Source: an uncultured Bacteroidales bacterium (GTDB lineage Bacteria; Bacteroidota; Bacteroidia; Bacteroidales; P3). Taken from it: a DNA stretch of 57,726 bases. Location of the stretch: assembly GCA_905234695.1 (NCBI GenBank), contig CAJOHZ010000007.1, forward strand, positions 1 through 57,726, given 5' to 3'. The notes under the pieces are model-generated. The model worked only from the letters and a program-made list of their open reading frames with translations, searched no databases and was not told where the DNA came from. Shown piece after piece: positions 15,601-27,600 of the stretch (positions are counted from its first letter, which is position 1; each line of letters starts with the position of its first letter). Made by a program: the position numbers and the translations under genes.

Positions 15601-18600
15601 ATAGTTTGTGTTGTTCCAGGTGTAGCTGTCGCAAGCGTTTTGATAGTAGTTGTCGTGAGTGCTGTGGTTCACCGTCAATGTCAGTGTGGTGAGGCTGTCG
15701 CAGCCTTCGGTATTGAGGGTGTCGTAGTAGTACGTGCCGCCATAGTAGTAGGTGTTGCCATTCCATGTGATACTGTCGCAAGCCGTTTGGTAGAGCTCCG
15801 TGACAGAATGGCGGTTGATGGTGAGGTCGAGGGTCACCACGCTGTCGCACCCTGCAACATTGGTGAGAGTAAAGGTCGGCGTTTGTGTCGAGGCAGTGTA
15901 GGTCTCGCCGTTAATCCAGCGGTAGCTCTCACATGCCGTCTGATGGTCAACTCCAATGCTGCTGTAGTTGACGGTCAGCTGCAGGGTGTCGGTACTGGCG
16001 CAACCCTCAGCGTTGGTGTAAGTGTAGGTATAAACCCCCGTGGCGGTATACGGGATATCGTGCCATGTGTAACTGTCACAGGTGTTCTGACGGTAGATTT
16101 CATGGGTACTGCGGTTGACGGTAAGGTTGAGTACCACCGTGCTGTCGCAGCCTTGTGAATTGAGCATATGGAATGTGTAACTGCCCGTAGCAGTATAGGC
16201 TGTGCCATTCCATGTGTAACTGTCGCACGCTATTGCTGACTCATGGCCTGCATTGCTGTAATTAACAGTGAGGTCGAGAATCACCGTACTGTCGCAACCC
16301 ACTGCATTGAGGGTCTGGAAGGTATAGATACCCGTAGTGGTGTAGTTCGTGCCATGCCAAGTATAATTGTCACACATGGTGATTACCTCACGGCTTTCCG
16401 AACTCTGGTTGATGATCAAGTGCAGGGTGTCGGTACTGGCGCAGCCCTCGGCATTGGTGTAGTCATAGGTATAGACACTTGTGGAGGTATACTGCATGCC
16501 GTGCCATGTGTAGCTATCACATGCTGTGACAGACTCACTACCCATGGTGCTGTAGTTGATGGTCAGTCTCAATGTATCAGTGCTGGGGCAGCCTTCGATG
16601 CTGGTGTAGTCGTAAGTATATATGCCACTGACACTATAGGTGGTACCATGCCATGTATAGCTGTTGCACGCAGTGTCGTTCTCGCTGCCCGAAGTGCTGT
16701 GGTTGACCGTCAGGAAGAGGGTGACGACACTGTCACAGCCGTTGGAGGCAGTCAGGGTGAAGGTCGGTGTATCGGTCGAAGTAGTGTAGGTATTGCCGTC
16801 TATCCAGGTGTAGCTGTCGCACGCCGTCACAATGTCGGAGCCTGTGGTGCTACGATTAATCGTGAGGTGGAGCGTCGCTACACTGTCGCACCCCGCCGCA
16901 GTGGTGGTCGCATAGGTGTAAACACCCGTGTGGCCGTAGGTGCTGTCGTTCCAAAGGAAACTGTCGCACGCGGTGTCGACCACAGTCACATCGGCGCTGT
17001 AGTTGACGGTGAGATAGAGTGTGTCGACGTTGGTACAGGTCGAACCCGCAAGGCTGTAGTTGTAGGTGTAGATACCGCTCACGGTGTAGAGGCAGTCGTT
17101 CCAGCGGTAGCCGTCGCACACGGTGGCATAGTAGGCTGTATCGGCGTGCTGGTCGATAACGAGGTGCAGGGTGTCGGTGCTGGCACAGCCCTCCGCATTG
17201 GTGTAATTATAGGTGTAGGTACCCGTAGCGGTATAGTTCGTATTGTTCCATGCGTAGCTGTCGCAGGCGTTCTGGTAGTAGTTGTCGTGAGTGCTGTGGT
17301 TCACCGTCAGCATCAGCGTGGTGAGGCTGTCGCAGCCTGCGATGTTGAGGGTGTCGTAGTAGTACGTGCCACCATAATTGTAGGTGTTGCCGTGCCACGT
17401 ATAGCTGTCGCAAGCGGTGACGGTCTCAATGCCTGTGTTGCTGTAGTTGACAGTAAGGTCGAGAGTCGCCGTACTGTCACACCCAGCGGCATTAAAGGTG
17501 TGGTAGTTGTAGACACCTGTGGCAGTGTATAACGTGCCGTGCCATGTGTAGCTGTCGCAGACCGTGAGGGTTTCACCGCTCGTAGTGCTGTGGTTGACTG
17601 TCAACCGCAAGGTGTCGACAATAATACACTGGTCGGTGGAACGGTCGAAGGTATAGAGACCCGTAGTAGTATATGATGAGTCATGCCAACTGTAGCTGTC
17701 GCAAACCACAACGGTGGTGTCGACATTGGAGGGGCAGTTGTTCTGGAAGAGGGCCATGAAAGTGGTGTCGTCGGTGACAACCAGCGTGCGCGGGTTGTCG
17801 GTGACACCGTCGCTCCAACGCAGGAAGGTGTGGATGCCGATGCCTGTGGCGGTGAGGGTGGCGGTGTCAAGGTAGTCGTAGCGGCCACCGCTGGCGACAG
17901 TTCCCAACGTGGTGTCGTTGGACAGAGCGGTGACAGTGTAGGTATTCAGCGAGAAGACGATATGATTGTAGGTCACGTCGTGGTCGGGCATGATGAAGGT
18001 GTAGGGGTTGTCGGTGATACCCGCAGCCCAGTGGCTGAATGTGTAGCCGTGGTTGGCCGTGGCCGTGAGGGTGACATTGCTGCCCGACAGGGCCTGCGCA
18101 TGCGTGGTGGCGACACCGTTGATGCTCACCGTGCCACGTGTGGAGTCGGCCAGTGTGAGGTCGATATTGTGCGGCGCAATGCGGATTACCTGGATATCGT
18201 CGAAATAGACATTATAGACGTAGGCTGAGGTGCTTGTCGCATAGAAGGCGATATAGTAGTTGTCGCCGGTGAGGTTGTCGAAGTTCACGCGGAAGCTCTG
18301 CCATTGGTCGGCCCTGGTAGGCATCAGCGATGCCACGGCGGTGAAGGTGCTGAGGTCGTAGGGGTCGGTCATCACACCCACCTGCAGCGGTTCCCTCGGC
18401 TCGTCGAAGTAGGTATCGGGCGTATTGACCTGCAGGGTTATGTAGAGGTTCTCGATGCGCTCGTTCAGCTTGGGCATGACGGCGTAGGCCGTGAGTCGGT
18501 TGATGCTGAAACGCATACGGGCATAACCCTCGGCGGCATAGCCGGTGGTGTTCCGGTTGTTCTGCACCTGGGCATTCTCGTTAAGCAGCCAGCAGGGCAC

Positions 18601-21600
18601 CGTGCTGACGGTGCCGTTGACGGCGGTGGTGAGGTTCTCGAATCCATAACTGTAGGGCAGTTCCTCCAAGCATCCGGTGGAGAAGGAGGTGGTGACCAGC
18701 GAGCTCTGGTTCCAGCTGTTGCACGCAGCAGAGAGGTAGACGCTGTAGGCCGTACCGGCAGTGAGGTCCGTGAGACTATAGGCGGTGTCGGTGATGCCAG
18801 TAACCTGCGTACCCTGCCCGAGGGCAAATCCCGAGGGACCATATTCGAGGGTGTAAGAAGCCACACCCGCCACAGCGGGCCAGTGGACGCGCGCACCGTT
18901 GTAGACGATATGGTCAACCGTCACGCGGGCAGGACCGTCACAGGCGGGGATGCGCTCGACGATGATGTCATCGACAAGGACGTTACCCGACTGCCCCTGA
19001 CCGGGATTGGGCTGGAAACGGATGGCAAGGCGGCGGCTGTTGTCAGTGACGGAGGTGAGAGGCACTGTGTAGTTTTGCCAACTACTGCTCAACTGTATGG
19101 TCTGCGCCGTCTGGAAAGTGGTGATATTGGCCGACGAGGCCACGCTGCCGATTTGCAACGAGACATTCTGGTTGTTTCCGTTTCCAGCTCTTGCCTGCAA
19201 CTTGAACTGCAGGAGGCTCAGGGTGTCGTCCAGTTCGGGCAGGATGGCGTAGCTGTACATGTTGTTGCTACTGCTGTAGAAGAGCAGGACCTTGTCACCA
19301 TCATATTTGCCGTAGGCCGAATTAGTGACGGGATAGGTAGTGGTGTTGGCAGCACCATAGAAACCGTTGCTCCAGCAGGGACTGAAAGCTTGTGTGAGGG
19401 CGGTGTATTGGTCGAAGTTCTCGGTAAAGGGCACGCTGTGGGGCATGCACAAGGTGGAGAAGGTGGCGGTGGCTGGAATGCTGAGACTTCCGGTGATGCA
19501 GAGGCTGTAGAGCTCCACGTCGTAGGTGGTGCCCATCTGCAGGCAAGTGAGGGGCAAAGATGTGGCGACAACGCTGTCGAAGGTCACGCGGTAGGAGCTG
19601 TCGTAGTCGCCGTGGGGCGTGTAGACCACGCGATAGTGGGTGATGCCCGAGGCGGCGTTCCAGCTAAGGGTGGCACCGGTGGCGGTTATGCTGCTGGCAG
19701 CGAGGTTGGTGGGAGCGTTACAGTCGGGGATGGGGACTACCTCAATGTCATCCACATTGAAGCCCTGCGTCTGGTTCCCGCCGCCCGTCAGGCGCGGCGA
19801 GACGATGGCAATGCGGTAGTTGGTGCCGCTGAGGCTGTTGAAAGGCACATTGACGGTGACCCACTCGTTATTGGTGTTGCGGGTGAGTTGCTGCACCTGC
19901 TGGAAGGTGTTGAAGTTGGTGGCATCGGTCATGACACCCACCTGGACATTGGCAGAGGTACCGCCAGTGGTCCTCACCTTGAAGCGCAGCATCTGGTCGT
20001 GGATGTTGCCCTGCATGGCGGGCAGCACGAGGTAGGAGTAGTAGTTGCGCGTGCTGTTGAAGTTGAGGAAGATATTGCTATTGTCGTTGCTGAGGTTGTT
20101 GAACATCGGGTAGGAGGTCTGGTTGTTGTTCTGGCTGTAGCACTTGTACCAGCAACGGTCGATGGGGCTGTCGGAGTAGCTGCCGACGTAGCCGTTGAAG
20201 TCCTCAAGGAACGGGATGGCCATGCGTCCACAGTCGGTCGGTACGGAGATGCTCTGCACACGGCTGGTGGCATGGACACAGTCGGAGTGGACGTAGAAGT
20301 CGTACCACGTGTTGTTGGTCAGGCCCGTGATTGTGGCGGTGGTGTCGGAGACGGTGACGAGGGTGCCAGAACCCTGGATGAAGCCCTGCGGACCATACTC
20401 GACGCCCCATGAGGTGGCGGCACCGGTTTCGTGCCACGAAAGGGTTATCGAGGTGTCTGTACTGGCTACGACGGCGATATTGCGCACGCCCGAGCATTCG
20501 GGCATGGCCTCGACGGTGAAGTCGTCGAGATAGCAACGGGCGTTGCCACCGCCTTGCAGACGGATGGCGATATGCCGGCCGTTGCCCTGATAGCTATCGA
20601 ACATCACGGTGTCGCAATGCCACTGCAACACGCCCGTCCGCGGAATCTCGAAGGTCGCATACGGCTGGAAGGTGCTGATGTCGGTGGGGTTGGTCACCAC
20701 GCCTATCTCGACCGTCGAGGCATAAGAGCTGCTGACGGCACGGCCCCAGAAAGTGAGCTGTGTACGGCTGAGGGTGGTGTCGAACTGCGGCAGCACGAGG
20801 TAGCTGTAATAGCTGGCCTCGGCCACCATGTACATGGCATAGTTTCCTTCGTGCGAGTAGTAGTTATACGGATAGGGGTAGTTACTGCTGTTGGGGGCGC
20901 TGCTTCCTTTGTGCCAGCACTCGTTGATGGTGCCGTTCGAGCCCGAACGGGATGCATCTTCAAAGCCATAGCTGTAAGGCAGGGCGATGGGACCGCAGGC
21001 GGTACGGAAACTATAGACGGGGCTCCAGCCGCTTTGCTCTGTGGCGTTGCAGACAGAACGCACATAGACATAATGCGTCGTGGTGTGGGCCAGACCCGTG
21101 AGAGTTGCCGTGTTGCCAACCACCGTCACAGTGTCCATCTCGCTGAGGGCGGAGGTGGTGCCATAGGCCACCTGGTAGCTGCCGGCCGTTCCCGTCCAGC
21201 TAAGGGTGGCGGTGTTCGTGGAGACATCCTGCACTGCGACATTGGCAGGACGGACGCAGTCGCTCTTGACGAAGGTCACCTCGTCGATGGCGGCAGGAGG
21301 CTGGGTGCCTGTATAGCTGTCGTTGTACCAGAGGACGACCACCTGGTAGATGGCGGAGTCTGTGATGTTGACTTCGGCGGTGTAGTTGCCCCAGTCTGGC
21401 GACTGGTTCTTTTGGCTACCGCCGTCCAAGGCTATCCATCCATTGGGAGTCTGGTTGATGCCGACACCCGAGGGCAGCGTGCCAGCGGTAACAGTGGTAT
21501 TGGCCGGCGTCAAATAGACACGCATATAGTCGTAGTCGGCCTCGGCCTGGCAGCGCCAGTCGTAACCGAAGTAGAAGTGTCCAGCAGGAAGGATGAACTG

Positions 21601-24600
21601 CTTGGTGACAAAGACCGTCGAGGCAGAACGGTTATTGTAGGCGTTGGTCACACCGTCATCATTGGTGATGTAGATGGCGTTATTTCCATTGCTGTGGGTG
21701 GCGGTGCCACGGCACCACTTGTTGATCAGGGTGCCGTTCTCGAGTTGCCAATGGAGGACGTTGCCCTCGAAACCGTCGTGGAAGGGATGCGTCTCGTTGA
21801 CCAAGATAGGCATGTAGGGGTCGACTGTCAGGTGCAATGTATCAGTGCTAGGGCAACCATCGGCATTGGTATATTCATATGTATAGGTTCCCGTGGTGCT
21901 ATAGGTAGTGCCATTCCATGTGTAACTTTCATTCACGGTTTCGGTGACACTATTATGTGTGCCATGATTGATGGTCAGATGGAGGGATATGGTACTGTCG
22001 CATCCATGAACTGTGGTATCATGACGGATATAGGTGGCACTCGAGCTGTAAATGACACCTCCCCACAGATAGCTTTCGCATGCAGTATCGTACACTGTGG
22101 TAGTCGCATTGTGGTGGATGGTCAGGTACAGCGTGTCGGTACGGGTACATCCATCGATAAGTGTGTCGAAGGTATAGGTGTTGCTTGTGGTATATGACTG
22201 GCCATGCCAGGTGTAGATCTCGCAGGCGGCCTCAGTAGTCACCACGGAGGGAATAACACCGCACGGCGTGTGGAACGTGACCACCGGGCTCCACTCGCTG
22301 TTCCCATAGGGGCAGAGGGCGCGGACGTAGACATGGTAGTCCGTGTTGCGCATAAGACCCGTGAGGGTGGCGGTGGTACCCGTCACGTTGATGCTGTCCA
22401 TCGTGGCGATGTCAGTGCCGGTGCCGTAGGCCACGCGGTAGCCCGCCTCGGTGCCATTCCAAGTAATCGTGGCGGTGGAGGAAGCCACGTTGCCAGCCGT
22501 CACATTCGTGGGAAGAGCGCACGGGGGCGTGTAATCCAAGGTAATATCGTCCATGTAGGCAGTCCAGGCGGTGCCTTGGTTAATGCGGATAGCCACGTAA
22601 CTGCCGTTGGCAGTGTAGGAGTAGAGGTCTACATGGTATTCTTTCCACACGGCACTGTCAGCATTGATGGTGGCCACTTCGGTGTAGGTGTTGATGTTGT
22701 TCGGGTTGGTCATCACGCCGATGTGGTAAACGGGGTTGCCGGTGTTGGCGAAGCTCCAGAACTTGAGGCGCAGGTCGCGGATGTTCAGCACGGAGGCATC
22801 GATGCCAGGGAGTACCACCACTTGATAGTCGCCATACTGGTCGTTACTTACATAGGTGTCGTTTTGCCAGTAGAGGGCGCGGGTGCCGATATGGCTCAGG
22901 TTGCCCGAGATGTAGGGGGTACCCATCCATCGGGTGCCGTTGTTGAGGTGAGTCCAGCAGGGCACGCCGAAGTCGGCGTTGGGAGTAGACAAGTTGCCCG
23001 TCGGACGGCCTTCAAAGCCCTGCGTCAGGGGAAGCTGGGAGACGAGGCCGCAAGCCGTGGTGAAGGAGAAGACGGAACTCCATGCGCTACGCTCGTTCCC
23101 GCAGATGCCTTGGAAGAAGACGTTATAGGTGGTGGCGGGTGACAGGCCCGTGAGGGTCGCACTGTTGCCGGTGACAATCACGCTGTCCATAGCGTCGGGA
23201 TCCGAACCTATGCCGTAGGCAATCTTATAGCTGGTGGACGTGCCAGTCCACGAGAGGGTGGCGCTGTTGGTGGTGATGGTGCCGGTGGCGATATTCGTTG
23301 GCGGGAAACAGATGGGGGTGATGGTGACGCTGAGATCGTCCATGCCAGCCACCCAGCCGCTATTAGCACGGGCGCAGATGGCCATGTAGTTGCCGTGGCC
23401 AGTGTAGTTCTCCATCAAGAAGGTGTACTGCGTCCAAGCATTGGTAGTAATGTTCAGTGTGTCGACAGGCACGAAGGTGGTCGTATCGTTAGGATTGGAC
23501 ATCACGCCAATGAGGAACACCGGCCGCTGGGCCGTGGTGTTGGCTCGTGCCCAGAAACTCAGCTGGTGGCGGCTAGTGGGATAGACACTGGTGTCCAAGC
23601 CGGGAAGTATGACATACTGCGAGGTGCCGTAGGCAGCCGTGCCAGCCATGTTCCAATAGAGGCCGCGGTTGCCGGCGTGGCGCACGGCAGAGTTGTTGGA
23701 GACGTATGGAGAATAGGCATAGGTCCCGTTGCTGACGCGGTGCCAACAGGGGACGGAGAAGTTGGCGTTGCTGTAGCTCGTGGAGTTGTAGCTCTCGAAG
23801 TCTTCGATGTAGGGTATAGTGAGGAATTCGCACTCTGTGGTGACGGTGTACATATCGCTCCACACACTGCGCTCGTCACTGCATACCGAGCGGACAAAGA
23901 AGTTGTATGTAGTATTGGGTGTCAGGGGCGTGAGGGTGGCGGTGGGTGTGGTGACTGTCACGCTGTCCATAGTCTCGGGATTGGTGCCGGTGCCGTAAGC
24001 CACCACATAGTTGCCGCTCGTGCCCGTCCACGACACCGTGGCCGAGTTGGAGGTGATGTTGCTGGCAGCAATGCCCGTGGGCGGGAAACAAGTGGGGGTC
24101 ACACTCACGGTGAAGTCATCCATGTAGGCGTATCCGCTGTTGCTTGTATTGCGGCTGCGCAAAGCGATGTGGGTGCCCATGCCGCTGTAGGAGGCCAACT
24201 CGGTAGTATATTCCGTCCAAGCGGTACCCGTTACTGACACGGTACCCACCTGGGTAAAGGTGTTGGTATCGTTGGGATCGGTCATCACGCCCACCTGGAA
24301 ATTGCCAGTTACCGAAGGCGAGCTGACTCTTGCCCAGAAGGTGAGCTGCAAGGCATTGAGGGAACGTCCGGGGACTTCGATGGTGGGCAGCACCACGTAC
24401 TGCGAGGTGCCGTAGGTGGCATAGTTGTTTATATACCAATACAGGCCACGGCTACCCGTGTGCGCCTGTGTATTTACGTAAGGAACATAATAATAAGAAG
24501 TCCCGTTGGTATGCCGTTTCCAGCAGTCGACAGTGAACGTTTGGTTGGTAGTAGAACCCGTGTTGTAACCTTCAAAGCCCTCGGTGTAGGGCAACACGGT

Positions 24601-27600
24601 AACAGCTGCGCACTCGGTGCGGAAGATATACATCGTACTCCATTCACTCTGCAGCCCGCTTTCGCATGTCGCCCGCACAAACACATGGTATTCCGTGTTG
24701 GGCGTGAGTCCCGTTAGGGAGAGGCTGGTAGCGGTGGTAGTCCGGGTGTCCATCCCTGTCAGAGAGACCCCCGTGCCATATGCCACTATATAGCTCTGTG
24801 CTGTACCTTGCCACGAGAGGGTGGCTGTGGTGGAAGTGATGTTGGTGACAGCCACTTCGGTGGGCGCTATACATGGGGGAGCCACTTCGACGGTGAAATC
24901 GTCTAAATAGGCGTACCAGACGGAACCCGTCTGTACACCTCGCAGGGCGATATACTGCCCGTTTCCTGTATAATTATTGAAGTAGACCGTCTGCTCCGTA
25001 TAGTTCGTCCCTTCGATGTTAAAGGTCTTGACGGGTACGAAGGTGTGGGTGTCGGTCGGGTTGCTCATCACACCCACCTCGATGACTGGATAGTACGTGG
25101 TACTGCTGCTTCTAGTCCAGAAGGTCATCATCAAGGTGTTGATGGGATGCAGCGTGATATCAAAGGCAGGCAGGATGGCATACTGGTAAGATCCAGCGGT
25201 GTTGGGGTGATACCAATAGAGACCGTTGCCGCTACGTGCCGACGCGGGATTGGCATAGGGGTAATAGCTGCTCGCAGTCCGTTGCCAGCAAGGCACATCG
25301 AACACCGAGGAACTAGCGGTTGCACCGTTGAAGTCCTCGGTATAGGGCAGTGTGGTAATCAGACCGCATTGTGTGCGGAAGGTGTAGACTTGACTCCAGT
25401 CACTGCTCTCTCCCGGGCAGTTGGCTCGTATATAGACGTGATATTCCGAACTGGCACTGAGGTTGGTCAGGGTTGCCATGGCGACGTTGACACGCACCGT
25501 GTCCATCATGTTCACATTGCTGCCTGTGCCATAGGCCACAGTGTAGGATTCGGCATTCATGCCTGCCCATGCCAAGGTGGCCGAAGAAACCGTTGTGGCG
25601 ATAGTGGTGATACTTGTGGGCTCAGGACAAGAAGGCATCTCTTCGAGAGTGAAGTCATCCAAATAGACCGTCCATGAGCCAGAGACCTGGGAACGGAGAG
25701 CGATATATCTGCCCGTACCCGTGTAACTGCTCAGGTTGATGATATGTTCAGCGTAATCGGTGTTGCTGCAATCGACAGATTCCACTGTCGCAAAGGTGTT
25801 GATGTCGGCAGGGTTGGTCATCACACCCACCACAAGCGTGGGACGATAAGAGGACGACGTGACCCTTGTCCAGAACTTCAACCGCAGTGTATTGAGAGGA
25901 AGAATCGTGGTCTCCACTTCGGGCAGCACGATATACTGCGAAGTGTAGCTGTTTGACGAATACCAATAGAGTGACTTGGTGCCGGTGTGGGCGTAGGAAG
26001 CAGTGCCATACACATAGGGGTAGTTCCCCGACGAGGTATAGCGGTTCCAGCAATCGACGTTGAAGGAGGCTGACGAACCAGAGGTGCTCCCTTCAAAGCC
26101 TTGGACATAGGGCAGCGAAGTCAACGCTCCACACTGGGTGGTGAAGGTGTATACCACACTCCATGGGCTTTGGTCGGTCGCACTACAAACGGACCTTACA
26201 TACACATTATAGATGCTACTGGGGCTGAGCGAGGTCAGTTGCACCGTAGTGCCGTTAACCGTCTGGGTGGTCATCTCTGATACAATCGTCGTTGTGCCGT
26301 AGGCCACCTCATAGCTGCCGGCCGTGCCACTCCATGTAAGGGTGGCTGTAGTCCCCGTAACGTTGCTGGCCACAATGTTGGTCGGGCGCGTGCAGCTGCT
26401 CTTAATGATGCTGACATTGTCCACTGCGGCGGGCGGCTGGGTGCCTCCGCCGTTGTCGTTGCGCCAATAGAAGACCATCTGGTAGTTGCCGGCGGTGGTG
26501 ATATTGGCTTCGGCCACATAAGTCTGCCACATATTCGACAGATTCTTCTTCTGGTTGCCGTCCAAGGAAATCCACCCCGAAGGAACTGCGGTGTTCGTCA
26601 TGCCGGAAGGGGCATCAGTGCTGGGGGTGAGAGTGACGGATGCCGGGGCCAGTGCCACACGCATATAGTCGTCTGTGCTCTCGCCCTGGCCTTTCCAGTC
26701 GTAACTGAAGTAGTAGTGTCCAGCAGGCAAGATAAAGGTCTTGGCGGCGAAGACGGCCTCGCTCGAGGTGTTGATTGTGTATTCGTTGTTTCGTCCGTTG
26801 TTGTTCGAGATATAAAGAGCGTTGTCGCCACCATTGCTGGTCGCAGTGCCAACGGTCCATTTGTTGACCAAGTCACCGTTGAACATCTGCCAGCGATTGC
26901 CGTTCTCGAAACCGTCATTGAAGGGGTGCGTCTCGTCAACCAACACGGGAGCATAAGGGTCAATGATTTCCAGATAAAGTGTGTCAGTGCTGGCACACCC
27001 GTTATCATTCGTATAATTATAGGTATAGACGCCCGTGGCGGTGTAGAGGGTATCGTGCCATGTATAGCTGCCGACAGCGGTATCATACACCGTGTTGTGT
27101 GTGCCGTGGAGGATGGTCAGATTGAGTGTCACGATGCTGTCGCAGCCTGCGGCTGACGTACCTATCCACGTGTAGTTCCCCGAGATGGTGATAAGGCTGT
27201 CGTGCCAAGTGTAGTTTTCACAGAATGCAGTATCAATGGCGTTATACACAGGCAAGCATCCACTGAAGATGGCAGTGAGGTTCGTGTCCTGTCGCACCAC
27301 CAGTCGGCGCGGATTGGTGATGTTGCCATCACTCCAGCGCACGAAACTGTAGGTCGACACCGAAGGCGTCGCGGTGAGGAGGGCGGTGTCAAGGTAGTCA
27401 TACTGGCCACCTCCGGCCACACTGCCCATATTGTCGGGACTGGCGGCCAAAGTGACGGTATACCTGTTCTTCACAAAGACGATGTTATTATAGGTTACAT
27501 CGTGGTCGGGCATGGCGAAGACGTATGGATTGGCGCTGTTGCCCGCCACCCAGTGACCAAAGGAATAGCCGTAATTGGGCATGGCTGCCAAGGTGACGGT

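Larger units (their letters stand above)
12852..17729 (-). repeat. 32 tandem Cys-paired repeats of about 50 aa
   Basis: Thirty-two consecutive units of 48-72 aa (average 51) follow the pattern ACDSYTWxGxxYT ... GxYTY ... GCDSxxTLxLTxNxS. Nearly every unit has two cysteines about 28 residues apart, which suggests one disulphide per unit outside the cell. Units alternate between GCDST endings and GCASTDT or TCTNVDT variants. Two 5-unit blocks (units 3-7 and 14-18, about 1.6 kb apart) correspond one to one and show a recent block duplication. Units 20 and 21 contain an inserted low-complexity repeat. The repeat type is common in surface proteins of this phylum; I know no function for it. Confidence 0.9.

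Noticed and set aside
12852..17729. Possible CRISPR or non-coding satellite because of regular DNA repeats
   Set aside because: The period is about 150 nt, the copies are diverged, and the reading frame is kept throughout with conserved protein residues. It is a coding repeat.
18304..22197. Plus-strand open frames of 702 and 588 codons inside the giant gene
   Set aside because: They are antisense to clearly conserved FN3 and adhesin modules. Their Gly/Val/His/Asp-rich content is that of a shadow frame.
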